A stretch of DNA of 64,000 nt from Candidatus Aenigmatarchaeota archaeon (GCA_016181005.1 JACPAE010000002.1:1-64000); one strand, 5' to 3'. Shown: positions 7,940 through 15,553, numbered from the stretch's first letter. Made by a program: numbers and translations. Notes: generated by a model from the letters alone, not told the origin.

Positions 7940-7945
7940 ACCACG

Positions 7946-8001
7946 TATTGGACGTCCGATATATTTAAATACGTGCAGTTCTATATATCGTATACCCGAT
8001 A
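7946..8001. promoter_or_regulatory. Divergent promoter with two matching operator dyads
   Basis: Two 16-bp inverted repeats share the pattern TATYG-N6-CGATA: TATTGGACGTCCGATA at 7946-7961 and TATCGTATACCCGATA at 7986-8001, centred 40 bp apart. Between them lies an AT-rich TATTTAAATA element that can serve as TATA box in both directions. One dyad abuts the padR start codon, the other the AGGAGGTG ribosome-binding site of the divergent 48-residue gene. PadR binding is inferred from position and symmetry. Confidence 0.6.
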
Positions 8002-8013
8002 GGAGGTGTTGTG

Positions 8014-8160
8014 ATGGAATGCTACGGTTCGGCTTGCAGCATACCCAGGAGCTTTCTTACAAAGGAGGAAAAGGTAGAGATGCTGGAAGAGTACAAAGAT
8101 TATCTGGAGAAGGAAGCCAAGGGCGTTGCCGAAAGGATCAAGGAATTGAAGAGCAACTGA
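8014..8160 (+). CDS. Small archaeal helical protein (48 aa), DUF5320-like
   Basis: ATG 8014 with a strong ribosome-binding site (AGGAGGTG, 8001-8008) gives 48 residues. A short cysteine-containing N-terminus (MECYGSAC) is followed by SFLTKEEKVEMLEEYKDYLEKEAKGV, a charged amphipathic helix. The FLTKEEKxEMLEEYKxxLE pattern is common to small archaeal proteins often found beside redox or regulatory genes; the DUF5320 association is from memory. Its promoter is shared with padR and holds an operator, so expression is likely tied to the exporter regulon. An upstream in-frame GTG at 8011 is an alternative start. Confidence 0.65.
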   Translation: MECYGSACSIPRSFLTKEEKVEMLEEYKDYLEKEAKGVAERIKELKSN

Positions 8161-8185
8161 CTCTTTCTTCCTTTTTGTTGGTTTT

Positions 8186-8797
8186 ATGTCGAAATGGGAC
8201 AAGCTTGCAACTGGTGAGGAGATAGAACGTACTATCAAAGCCCTGAAAGAAAATGGAATAGACGCGATAGTTGTTGATGGTAGGGAGGAAGCTAAAAAGG
8301 AAGTCCTGAAAATTATACCGCGCGGGTCAGAGGTGATGGGTATGTCCTCTACGACGCTGGAAGAGTCTGGTATAGATGAGGTGCTTAACTCCGGAAGGTT
8401 CGATTCGGTGAAGCAGAAGCTTATGAAGATGGACAGGACAAAGCAGGGGCAGGAGATGAACAAACTGGGAGCGACACCTGGGTGGGCTGTCGGAAGTGTG
8501 CATGCAGTCACGCAGGACGGCAAAGCCCTGATTGCGTCAAATAGCGGCAGCCAGTTGCCCGCTTATGCATATGCTGCATCAAATGTCATTTGGGTTGTTG
8601 GTACTCAGAAAATCGTAAAGAATTTTGAGGACGGCATGAAAAGAGTTTACGAGTATGTGCTGCCGCTTGAGAGCGAGCGTGTTAAAAAGGCTTATGGCAT
8701 GCCTCACAGCAACGTGAACAAACTTTTGGTTGTTAACAATGAGATCAAAGCTGGCCGGATAAGGATGATATTGGTTAAAGAGAAATTAGGATTTTAA
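8186..8797 (+). CDS. LUD domain protein (LutC/YkgG-like)
   Basis: 203 residues matching the LUD (lactate utilisation, formerly DUF162) fold. These are an N-terminal helix, the segment RGSEVMGMSSTTLEESGI near 50, and the conserved core AVGSVHAVTQDGKALIASNSGSQLPAYAYAASNVIWVVGTQKIV near 95-145. In bacteria LutC-type proteins take part in L-lactate oxidation with Fe-S partners. No lutA/lutB neighbours are present here, so the specific role is open. Stand-alone archaeal LUD proteins are common. It follows the 48-residue gene by 25 bp and may share its transcript. Confidence 0.8.
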   Translation: MSKWDKLATGEEIERTIKALKENGIDAIVVDGREEAKKEVLKIIPRGSEVMGMSSTTLEESGIDEVLNSGRFDSVKQKLMKMDRTKQGQEMNKLGATPGWAVGSVHAVTQDGKALIASNSGSQLPAYAYAASNVIWVVGTQKIVKNFEDGMKRVYEYVLPLESERVKKAYGMPHSNVNKLLVVNNEIKAGRIRMILVKEKLGF

Positions 8798-8798
8798 T

Positions 8799-8914
8799 GG
8801 GCCCAGAGGGATTTGAACCCTCGACGCTCTGGTTCCTTCCTATCATCTTGGATCAATACGCTTTTTAACATATAGTTAAAAGCCAGGTGCTCTACCATGC
8901 TGAGCTATGGGCCC
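8799..8914 (-). tRNA. tRNA-Lys(TTT) with 43-nt anticodon-loop intron
   Basis: Acceptor GGGCCCA/TGGGCCC, D-stem GCTC/GAGC and T-arm GAGGG-TTCAAAT-CCCTC match the other tRNA-Lys. The anticodon stem CCTGG/CCAGA (27-43 mismatch) encloses 50 nt. Removing 43 nt at 37/38 leaves loop CTTTTAA, anticodon TTT. The gene directly follows the LUD gene on the opposite strand. Confidence 0.9.
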
Positions 8915-8949
8915 ATTACAAGTAATTGACTGGGAAGAAATATATTGGT

Positions 8950-9135
8950 TCACAGTTTCCTGATTCTTCTGATGTCGTGGGTCTTCCAGGAATAGGTCTT
9001 TATCTTGGCGCTCCTGCCAAAGCCGCATGCGGCGCAAATCCCTTGCTGCATATGGAAAGCAGTCCTGCCGCATCTTCTGCACCGGGTATGCTTGAGCCCA
9101 ATTCTTTTGCCCATCGAAGGTGTCCCTTTTGTCAT
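8950..9135 (-). CDS. rpl37e: Large ribosomal subunit protein eL37
   Basis: 61 residues with the family hallmarks: [11 protein letters not shown] at the start, then a CxxC-(about 14 residues)-CxxC zinc finger, [22 protein letters not shown], and the closing SAKIKTYSW. eL37 binds 23S rRNA in the archaeal and eukaryotic large subunit and has no bacterial counterpart, so it is strong evidence for an archaeal genome. Length is standard. A ribosomal partner gene (often an Lsm protein) is not adjacent here; the upstream neighbour diverges. Confidence 0.95.
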   Translation of the reverse strand: MTKGTPSMGKRIGLKHTRCRRCGRTAFHMQQGICAACGFGRSAKIKTYSWKTHDIRRIRKL

Positions 9136-9169
9136 AGAATAATATTTGAAATAATACAGATTTAAGAAT

Positions 9170-9496
9170 TTGCATGCAGCTATGATTCATATGGAACAAA
9201 GATGGTATCGTGTAGTTGGTGATTTTGGACATCGGGGCAGTGGCAAATCTATTGATGCTGCCGTTTTTATATACGCAAAAGATCCTACTTCTGCTCTTCA
9301 AAAGTATCACCACATACCTGGATTTAAACGAAGGGGAACATACTCTATCACACCCCTAACAGACGACGAGTCAATTGCATTAGAACAACAAATGTCAGAA
9401 AGGGAAGGATCTGTAGGACTTTATAGAGACAGATGGTATTATGACTTTAGTACCTTGCCTGAAGAGGCTATAAGAAAATTAAATCGTAATCCATAG
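9170..9496 (+). CDS. Hypothetical protein
   Basis: Up to 108 residues; in-frame ATG codons at 9182 and 9191 give alternative starts, and [12 protein letters not shown] (9191) looks the most natural. The protein is soluble, without membrane segments. It has a mixed alpha/beta core ([17 protein letters not shown], then [23 protein letters not shown]) and a tyrosine-rich end ([11 protein letters not shown]). GHRGSGKS resembles a P-loop by chance but lacks the surrounding hydrophobic strand pattern. I do not recognise a family. Its AT-rich codons resemble the orphan at 39710-39973, which has a similar compact layout. Confidence 0.45.
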   Translation: MHAAMIHMEQRWYRVVGDFGHRGSGKSIDAAVFIYAKDPTSALQKYHHIPGFKRRGTYSITPLTDDESIALEQQMSEREGSVGLYRDRWYYDFSTLPEEAIRKLNRNP

Positions 9497-9503
9497 CCTA
9501 TAC

Positions 9504-9980
9504 CTACAGAACTTCCAAGTGGTCGGCTGCATTCTGCAAAGAGGCTGAAAAGCCCGATTCCGCGCCTATGACGACAACCCTCTTCCCGTATTCCTTGGCC
9601 TTTTGCATCACAGGCAGAAAGTCTGCGTCCCTGGTCACGATAACAACAGCGTCTATATCCTTCGTAATTATTGCCTCCATCGCAGCCACGGTCATTGACA
9701 CGTCGACGTCCGCAGAAGTGTTGTCAGAGCTCTTCTCCCCAAGAACCATTATGCACTCAAACCCTTCGTTAATGACAGCCTCTATCAGCTTCTCCGGCGC
9801 ATACTGGTTGATAAAGACTTTTGCGATGGTGACCCGGCCGAACTTTTGCGCAATCCTCCTTACCTCGCCCAGGTCTATCATGAACTCCTTCCTGAGCATG
9901 TTGGGCCCGTCTACGAAAATGCCTATGTTGTAGTTATAGTCTCCTCTTCCCTGCCTTCTTTGATACAAAATTATCACCAA
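9504..9980 (-). CDS. NYN domain protein (PIN-like nuclease fold)
   Basis: 158 residues from TTG 9980; GTG 9977 is equally possible. The NYN signature is clear: NIGIFVDGPNMLRKEF (first acidic residue), ADVDVSMTVAAMEAI (second acidic cluster), and VIVTRDADFLPVMQKAKEYGKRVVVIG (third, TRDADF). These aspartates form the Mg-dependent nuclease site of the NYN/PIN superfamily, acting on RNA; the archaeal TIGR00288-type proteins are uncharacterised. The start overlaps the stop of the upstream membrane-anchored gene (TTGGTGA), so the two are translationally coupled. Confidence 0.85.
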   Translation of the reverse strand: MVIILYQRRQGRGDYNYNIGIFVDGPNMLRKEFMIDLGEVRRIAQKFGRVTIAKVFINQYAPEKLIEAVINEGFECIMVLGEKSSDNTSADVDVSMTVAAMEAIITKDIDAVVIVTRDADFLPVMQKAKEYGKRVVVIGAESGFSASLQNAADHLEVL

Positions 9981-10645
9981 CTGAATTCGGTGCTCTTTAC
10001 GGCTGTTGCCGTCCCTGTAAGTGTCAGAACACCATCTTTTAATTCGGCGTCTGCATTTAAATTGCTTATGTCCAGGGGAGTTTTGCTCAGATAGGATACT
10101 CCCTTAAGCTCGCCGCCCGAGAACTTGGATATGCTGCCTGACGGCGCCACAGTTGAAATCTTGCTCTTGATCAAACCAGTTGCATGAAATCCTGTCGGTA
10201 TTACTTCTGCCTCAATGCTGACAGCATTCCCTGCTGTGTATGTGTACGCGTCAATCTTGACCGAGGGGGCCTGCCCTGACACAACTATGCTCCCGAAAGG
10301 CGTGTACTCGAACTTTCCGGTGTACCCGCTTGCCTGAATGCTGCATCTTGTGTTGTCCTTCGCGACGGTTAGACTGCCTATCTTTAGAGAATTGCAGATG
10401 CCCGACACTGTTATGTCCGAGCCTGCCAAATCAAAGCTATTGCCATAAAGAACTGTCGAATCGGTTGACAGCACGATATTGAATGGCTCGCCTCCAATTC
10501 CGCCTACGCTGGAGAACCTGCCTATGACGCTGCTCACAACGTTGTCGCCTCTGTTGCCATAGGCTAGCAGACCAACTATTCCTACAATCAATGCGAGTGC
10601 CAGGAACATCTTGAAGTGGCTGCGCTTGCCTCCGTCCTCTGCCAT
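9974..10645 (-). CDS. Membrane-anchored beta-rich hypothetical protein
   Basis: I start at ATG 10645 (MAEDGGKRSHFKMFLALAL); the longer frame adds 16 unlikely residues. About 223 residues: a short cytoplasmic tail, one membrane helix (MFLALALIVGIVGLLAYG), then about 185 extracytoplasmic residues of beta-strands and small residues ending in VKSTEFSW. Two cysteines in the middle (SGICNSLK, NTRCSIQ) could form a disulfide. The family is not recognised. It is the first gene of a two-gene unit with the NYN nuclease; the coupling may only be transcriptional. Confidence 0.6.
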   Translation of the reverse strand: MAEDGGKRSHFKMFLALALIVGIVGLLAYGNRGDNVVSSVIGRFSSVGGIGGEPFNIVLSTDSTVLYGNSFDLAGSDITVSGICNSLKIGSLTVAKDNTRCSIQASGYTGKFEYTPFGSIVVSGQAPSVKIDAYTYTAGNAVSIEAEVIPTGFHATGLIKSKISTVAPSGSISKFSGGELKGVSYLSKTPLDISNLNADAELKDGVLTLTGTATAVKSTEFSW

Positions 10646-10702
10646 AATTATCGATAAAACTATTTCGGATTGTATAAATAAATAATAGAGCATGAATTGC
10701 TT

Positions 10703-10984
10703 CTATTCGGCTCCGATTCTTTTGGATATTTCAAGAAGTTGATGAACATCATACTTTTCAAGAGGCATTTCATCGGGTGTTGTTTCTATCGTTACCGACT
10801 GTCTAGGACTAACTGGGTGGACCGTGTATAACCTGCCGTCCTGAATATAAAAATAGGCATCGCTTGACGTTATAATATCTAAATTAGTAACTCCTTCTCT
10901 CAGAACGTACGCTATCCTTCCCCTTATGTTTCCTGCCAGTTCCAATCGCGCTTCTTCCAATCTTTGGTTATATTGCTGAACCAT
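10703..10984 (-). CDS. Hypothetical protein
   Basis: 93 residues with no membrane segment. The first 30 residues are an amphipathic helix (YNQRLEEARLELAGNIRGRIAYVL), followed by beta-strand-like segments (DAYFYIQDGRLYTVHPV, SVTIETTPDE) and a final helix (YDVHQLLEISKRIGAE). It looks like a small alpha/beta domain but matches no family I know. It lies 57 bp upstream of the membrane-anchored gene on the same strand, so it could lead that operon. The ATG at 10984 is the only good start. Confidence 0.5.
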   Translation of the reverse strand: MVQQYNQRLEEARLELAGNIRGRIAYVLREGVTNLDIITSSDAYFYIQDGRLYTVHPVSPRQSVTIETTPDEMPLEKYDVHQLLEISKRIGAE

Positions 10985-11536
10985 TAGTAATTACTTGCCA
11001 GTTAAACATTTAAGTATGAAGAGCGGCGCTTTGGTTGGACATATGCAATATTATTTAGGAAGAATTCTAATTTCATATTGTCGTAAACGATTGCTAACGA
11101 CATAAATTCTAGTCCGAGAATGAGTATAGTCTCTAGTATCTAAAGTTATTTAAATGTTGACTTGCCATAGGAATTTAGGTATGAGCCCCAGTATCCTTAA
11201 GTGGGATGCTGGATGTCACTTATTTCTTTCTAATTAGGTATGGATATTATGGAGAAAGCACTTGTTTTTATTGACGATGGTTATTTATCGAAAATTTCAA
11301 TGTCAAACCATATACTGAAAGCGTGTGATAGGCATTTCTTATTGAAGAAAAGCCATTTTGATAAAAGTTTGTTTAAAGGCTAGAATTTTAGCAACGACTT
11401 AAGGCGATAAAAGTCAAAACTCGAATAAATCATGAATGTACTACAATACCTACTTGGTCATAGCCATGTCATGTTGGAAAATCAATATAAGCAAAAGAGT
11501 TTAAAAATAGTATTCTGCAAATTATATTGTGGTAAA
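10985..11536. other. Intergenic stretch with a hairpin and gene fragments
   Basis: About 550 bp without an intact gene. It contains a strong hairpin (CCAGTATCC 11188-11196, loop TTAAGTG, GGATGCTGG 11204-11212), a truncated NYN-like ORF (11240-11383), and a short frame at 11432 reading NVLQYLLGHSHVMLENQYKQ, fused in frame to the DUF1512 start. The region looks like a graveyard of decayed genes. The hairpin is followed by a T-rich run and could be a terminator or part of a small RNA. Confidence 0.45.
11240..11383 (+). pseudogene. Truncated NYN-like fragment
   Basis: 47 residues beginning MDIMEKALVFIDDGYLSKIS, close to the first strand and acidic residue of NYN-domain proteins (VFIDGGYL-like). 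It then loses similarity and stops after SHFDKSLFKG. The rest of a NYN domain (second and third acidic motifs) is absent downstream. I read it as a decayed or truncated gene; a real micro-protein cannot be excluded. Confidence 0.4.
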
Positions 11537-12727
11537 ATGGCGATATTCAACGACTTTGGTACAATAGCGAACATAATCTGGATAGTGCTGTTCGTCGCAA
11601 TGATTTTTCTATATCCGAAGATGATGATAACCCAGATGCTGTGGAAGCTCGACCAGACCCTGTCCATGCTGGACGGCTATACAAAGAAGGCCAAGGGCAT
11701 AACTACCAGGAAGATTTCGAAGAGTCCGTCCAAGGAGCTGAGCGAGAAGATAGAAAACTTTCTGGAGTTTTTCGCCATACAGCCTGTCAACTTGGATCCC
11801 TACGGCATCGTCAAGAAGATCGAGCATATAGAGGTCCTGTCGGAAAAGAGGTTCAAGCACTTTGTCAAGAGGGTCGCGCCGAAAATGAGCGAGGAAGAGC
11901 AGGCGAACACGATGATGACACTTGCAGGCACGATGTCGCTGAACCAGATATCAAAGATTGTGAAGCACTTCATAGAGCTGATAAAGAAGACTAAGAGCTG
12001 GCAGCTTGGGCTTATACTTCAGATGCAGTTGCCGCTGATTGAGAGGATATCGAAGGCTTTGCTAAGGGGAACAGAGGCCTTTGCGAACGGCTGGCCTGTT
12101 GGAGATTCTGTAGGCGGCATGGTCGTCGCAAAGATGGCGGGCAAATCGGAGATGAAACCGATTGAGGAGGACACTGTTATGGCCAGGAAGAGGATAAAGG
12201 GCAAAAGTGTGATTTTGATCAAGGCGGGCGGGCCGGGCGGCAGGTTGGGAAGGCTCGGGAAAGCTGTTGAAAAGATGTCTAAAAGGCAGAAAGTGGCCAA
12301 GATAATAACTGTGGACGCTGCCGCAAAGCTGGAGGGGGAGAAGACCGGGAGTGTGGCTGAAGGTGTTGGCGTCGCCATCGGGGGCCTTGGCGTCGACAGG
12401 GCGTACATCGAGAGCCTTGCTGTGAGCAAGGACATACCGTTGGACACTTTTGTGATAAAGATGAGCCAGGAGGAGGCGATAATGCCCATGCACCTGGACG
12501 TGCTGAAAAGCTCTGGCAAGGTCGTGAGCATGGTCGAGGACAACATCGCAGAAACAAGGGAAAGGGGTGTAATAATTGTTGTCGGGGTTGGCAACACATG
12601 TGGTATTGGTAATGATGCCAAGTCTGTGGAATCTGCTGACAGGACCATTAGAAAAGCGGCGCAGATTATGAAAAGGAGGGACGAAGAGGAAAAGCCTAAG
12701 AAAAGATGGTGGGATTTCGGATTCTAA
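11537..12727 (+). CDS. DUF1512 family membrane-anchored protein
   Basis: I use ATG 11537 (MAIFNDFGTIANIIWIVLF); the frame continues upstream to 11432, but those residues look unrelated. 396 residues: an N-terminal membrane helix (IIWIVLFVAMIFLYPKMM), a helical region, and a C-terminal alpha/beta domain. That domain includes SVILIKAGGPGGRLGRLGKAVEKM, AEGVGVAIGGLGVDRAYIES and RGVIIVVGVGNTCGIGN, then a basic tail. This matches the archaeal DUF1512 family, of unknown function and widely conserved. The glycine-rich loops suggest nucleotide or ligand binding. A hairpin terminator follows 28 bp after the stop. Confidence 0.75.
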   Translation: MAIFNDFGTIANIIWIVLFVAMIFLYPKMMITQMLWKLDQTLSMLDGYTKKAKGITTRKISKSPSKELSEKIENFLEFFAIQPVNLDPYGIVKKIEHIEVLSEKRFKHFVKRVAPKMSEEEQANTMMTLAGTMSLNQISKIVKHFIELIKKTKSWQLGLILQMQLPLIERISKALLRGTEAFANGWPVGDSVGGMVVAKMAGKSEMKPIEEDTVMARKRIKGKSVILIKAGGPGGRLGRLGKAVEKMSKRQKVAKIITVDAAAKLEGEKTGSVAEGVGVAIGGLGVDRAYIESLAVSKDIPLDTFVIKMSQEEAIMPMHLDVLKSSGKVVSMVEDNIAETRERGVIIVVGVGNTCGIGNDAKSVESADRTIRKAAQIMKRRDEEEKPKKRWWDFGF

Positions 12728-12754
12728 GCTTAATTTTATCAAAAGTAAAAAACT

Positions 12755-12768
12755 GGGTCGTTCGACCC
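12755..12768. terminator. Perfect hairpin between convergent genes
   Basis: GGGTCG-TT-CGACCC is a 6-bp perfect inverted repeat placed between the convergent ends of the DUF1512 gene (12727) and the small basic gene (12776). A-rich sequence on the left would be a U-tract for the leftward transcript. Bidirectional termination is inferred. Confidence 0.4.
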
Positions 12769-12775
12769 CTGCAAT

Positions 12776-12946
12776 TTAGACGTCGCACGCACGGCAGGTC
12801 TTTCTTCCGTTTTCCTTGGCCCTGCGCATAGCATTCTTGACTTTGTTGTCCATTGCAGCATCAAGAGCCTTGAAAAAGTCGCCGCCAGCCCGCATGCCCT
12901 TCATTCTTGACCTAACAGAAGATTTTACCACTAACGATGATGCCAT
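12776..12946 (-). CDS. Small basic protein resembling the C-terminal part of archaeal histone fold
   Basis: ATG 12946 preceded by GGAGGTG gives 56 residues: MASSLVVKSSVRSRMKG, GGDFFKALDAAMDNKVKNAMRRA, KENGRKTCRACDV. The second half has the order of the histone-fold alpha2-L2-alpha3 end (helix of alternating charged residues, then the NGRKTxxxxDv motif that histones use for DNA contact), but the first helix is absent. Such mini proteins occur in several small-genome archaea. A DNA-binding role is inferred. The paired cysteines (CRAC) are unusual for histones. Confidence 0.6.
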   Translation of the reverse strand: MASSLVVKSSVRSRMKGMRAGGDFFKALDAAMDNKVKNAMRRAKENGRKTCRACDV

Positions 12947-12995
12947 TGTTGCACCTCCAATAGGATTATTTGTACGGCGTTATTTAAATGCTGAT

Positions 12996-13349
12996 TTACT
13001 TGCTATCATACTTCTTTAGTAGCGCGTCTACCTTTCTAAGCATTTGTTGTTTTTTAACTGGATTAAGCCTACTGAAAATACTTTTCAGCCTTGAAGAGTA
13101 AGATTCTAATTGTGCGTCGTCGTCGACATCTGTTAAAAGAAAATCTAGTCTCGGGTCTTGACCTAAACAATAATATATTCCCAAACCAGCACTAACAGGC
13201 ATACGAGCTCTATTTAGATATTTATTGAGAGTTTCTCGTCTGACGCCCAAATATGGGGCTAGACCTCCCTGACGCAATCGTTTTTCCTCAATCACACCTT
13301 TTATTGCCTGTGCTTCTTCCGGCGCTAATGTATAATAGCCTTTTGTCAT
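12996..13349 (-). CDS. Helix-turn-helix regulator (XRE-like)
   Basis: 117 residues. Residues 9-50 form a helix-turn-helix: EEAQAIKGVIEEKRLRQGGLAPYLGVRRETLNKYLN, with the second helix GGLAPYLG and recognition helix RRETLNKYL. The C-terminal half is helical (YSSRLKSIFSRLNPVKKQQMLRKVDALLKKY) and may dimerise. The family assignment is general; no ligand domain is visible. A TATA box (13372-13379) lies 23 bp upstream of the start, so the mRNA is probably nearly leaderless, and repeats around it suggest autoregulation (see operator entry). The secreted protease gene is next, on the same strand. Confidence 0.7.
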   Translation of the reverse strand: MTKGYYTLAPEEAQAIKGVIEEKRLRQGGLAPYLGVRRETLNKYLNRARMPVSAGLGIYYCLGQDPRLDFLLTDVDDDAQLESYSSRLKSIFSRLNPVKKQQMLRKVDALLKKYDSK

Positions 13350-13406
13350 GTAAATGACATTTCTAGGAAAATTTATAAAGGTTTCGTTGAATCAAGTTTC
13401 GTTGAA
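13344..13406. promoter_or_regulatory. Promoter and repeat operators of the HTH regulator
   Basis: TGTCAT-GTAA-ATGACA (13344-13359) is a perfect inverted repeat covering the start codon. TTTATAAA at 13372-13379 is the TATA box. Immediately upstream of it, GTTTCGTTGAA occurs twice (13381-13391 and 13396-13406, 15 bp apart). Dyad and direct repeats flanking the TATA box are typical of archaeal operators; the binding protein is inferred. Confidence 0.45.
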
Positions 13407-13462
13407 AAAATACGAAAGATGAATGACTTTTCAATAGAAATTAAATGTTGTTTTGACAGCGC

Positions 13463-14287
13463 TTATGGTGTTTCGGTGCATACGCCTTGCAGAGTTTGTA
13501 CAATATCCGAAGAATTAATTAACAACGAAAAGCCCAAGTCGTTTGGAGGAGTTATTTGAGGTTCGTTAGAAGATGGTTTATGAACATCACCAGATCTTAC
13601 TCCCCAAAGAACACCTATCAAGTTATTTTCTTCATCAAAAGCAGGAGAACCGCTCATTCCTCTCCTTGCAATATCATTTTCAGAAACCGGATAAGCCCGT
13701 CGAACATATCCATCACCGACAAAAGAAACACGCGATAATTTATGTGAAAGTGTCATTCTACTATAACTTGATGCGCCATCAGGGCTTAATGTCTTGATCG
13801 TTACATCGCCGTTGAATGACTGTAAAGAAGCTATAGATAAAGTCGGGATAGCTGTGCTGTTAAACCTCCTATTTTCCGGCGTATATTTCATTACTGCTAT
13901 GTCTCTATCAGGATCCTTTCCAATTACATCCGCTTGATAAGTATTTCTTCCGTCTGAAACATGGGGCGATACCATGCCATCTGGAACATGATTAGCTGTC
14001 AATACGAAACCATCGGCAAGAGTATAACCAACTGCGAACTTGGCTGGATTGGCCGAGTCGTAAATTCTGACTATTCTGTCATCACTAATATCATATTTCA
14101 CATCGGATCTAATGCGTTGCTCACGCTTATCTTTTCTGTATTCGCATCTTTTACCATCGTCCGAAGCGTAAAAATTGTAAGTTTCTACTGGTGCAGTAGG
14201 TGCGAACAAGGATAATGATAACGTCAAAAAGAGACCTGTCTCAGCTATTATACCCGCCCATGTTATCCCCCTCAACCAACGACGCAT
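13463..14287 (-). CDS. Secreted trypsin-like serine protease
   Basis: 274 residues with an N-terminal hydrophobic signal or anchor (WAGIIAETGLFLTLSLSLFAP). The catalytic triad of clan PA is readable in order: histidine in GFVLTANHVP near 94, aspartate in DPDRDIAVMKY near 127, serine in ARRGMSGSPAFDEENNLIGVLWG near 212 (GxSGSP). The layout resembles an HtrA-like or S1/S46 protease domain without PDZ. Cysteines near the N- and C-termini (RCEYR, GVCTE) may form one disulfide. It is probably a surface or periplasm-like protease. It follows the HTH gene, but with about 110 bp between, so co-transcription is uncertain. Confidence 0.8.
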   Translation of the reverse strand: MRRWLRGITWAGIIAETGLFLTLSLSLFAPTAPVETYNFYASDDGKRCEYRKDKREQRIRSDVKYDISDDRIVRIYDSANPAKFAVGYTLADGFVLTANHVPDGMVSPHVSDGRNTYQADVIGKDPDRDIAVMKYTPENRRFNSTAIPTLSIASLQSFNGDVTIKTLSPDGASSYSRMTLSHKLSRVSFVGDGYVRRAYPVSENDIARRGMSGSPAFDEENNLIGVLWGVRSGDVHKPSSNEPQITPPNDLGFSLLINSSDIVQTLQGVCTETP

Positions 14288-14360
14288 TAAATCACAATAT
14301 AAATTACACTGTTTACTGATAACTATTTAAAAATAAGTGATAAAATAAAGGCTAGTAAAA

Positions 14361-15553
14361 ATGCAAGGTGGAAACTTCCTATTCACATCAGAATCGGTAA
14401 CTGAAGGTCACCCGGATAAAACATACTAGCTATTTGTTAGTTTGTGTCCAAAATTTGTGACCAGATCTCCGACGCTATACTAGACGAATTAATCAAGCAG
14501 GATCCTAACTCTAGGGTGGCTGTAGAAACATTGACTACCACAGGCCTGATAATGGTTGCCGGCGAGGTTACGACAAAGGGCTATGTGGACGTCCAGGGTG
14601 TTGCAAGAGATGTCCTCAAGAGAATTGGCTACGACAAGCCTGAATACGGCTTTAATTATGATGACTGTTCTATTCTTGTCTCGCTGCACGAGCAGAGTCC
14701 TGACATCTCGCAGGGAGTGACTGAAGGTCAGGGTGACGACAAGGAGCAGGGTGCGGGTGATCAAGGATTAATGTTCGGTTATGCCACAAACGAAACACCA
14801 GAACTGATGCCGATGCCAATAGTAATTGCTCACAAATTGGTAAGGAAATTGTCCGAAGTGAGAAAGTCAGACGAGCTCAAATGGCTTAGGCCGGATGGAA
14901 AATCGCAAGTGACAGTTGAATACGAGAACGGCAAGCCGAAGAGAACTCACACTATTGTTGTCTCAGCGCATCATGCTGACATTCCAATGGAGCAGGTGAG
15001 GAAGGAAATTAAGGAGAGAGTTGTTATACCGGTTTGCAAGGAGTGGATGGATGACAAGACTATAGTTCACATCAATCCTACTGGAAGATTTGTAAAAGGC
15101 GGTCCTCCGGCAGATACAGGGCTGACAGGAAGAAAAATTATAGTTGACACTTATGGCGGCTGGGGGCGACATGGAGGAGGATGTTTCTCCGGCAAGGATC
15201 CTTCGAAGGTCGACAGGTCCGCAACTTACATGGCCCGTTATGTAGCGAAAAACATTGTGGCCGCAGGTCTTGCTGAGAGATGTGAAGTTCAGATTGCATA
15301 CGCAATTGGCTTATCAAAGCCGGTTTCCGTTTATGTCAACAGCTTCGGGACAGGAAAAGTTCCTGATCAGAAGATCGAGGAGATTGTAAAGCAGACATTC
15401 GACATGAGGCCCAAAGCCATTACTGAATATCTGCAGCTGAAGAGACCCATTTATGAAAAGACTGCGGCATACGGGCATTTTGGAAGAAGCGAGTCGGAGT
15501 TCACATGGGAGAGGACGGACAAGGCTGAAGAATTAAGGAGTTATTTGAAATGA
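14361..15553 (+). CDS. metK: S-adenosylmethionine synthetase, interrupted by a BHB intron
   Basis: MetK makes SAM from ATP and methionine. Exon 1 (14361-14419) encodes [20 protein letters not shown]; exon 2 (14452-15553) resumes with [13 protein letters not shown] and runs through [12 protein letters not shown], the P-loop-like [23 protein letters not shown] and the C-terminal domain. Spliced length is 386 residues, the normal size of the bacterial-type enzyme (not the divergent archaeal type). Unspliced, the frame stops at TAG after 22 codons. The 32-nt insertion folds as a bulge-helix-bulge whose standard cut sites restore GHPDKICDQ exactly (see the intron entry). The ATG lies 73 bp from the divergent protease gene. 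The 3' end overlaps the convergent C39-like gene by 21 bp. Confidence 0.93.
14420..14451 (+). other. 32-nt archaeal BHB intron in metK mRNA
   Basis: Outer helix GGTCAC (14406-14411)/GTGACC (14457-14462). Four-pair central helix GGAT (14414-14417)/GTCC (14446-14449) including one T-G wobble. Three-nt bulges AAA (14418-14420) and AAA (14450-14452). Inner helix starts ACA/TGT and continues ACTA/TAGT. Cutting after the second base of each bulge removes exactly 14420-14451 and restores the frame. Splicing by the tRNA endonuclease and ligase is inferred. Confidence 0.88.

Noticed and set aside
14300-14361. SAM riboswitch upstream of metK
   Set aside because: Only about 70 bp, AT-rich, no conserved riboswitch stems. 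SAM riboswitches are also bacterial.
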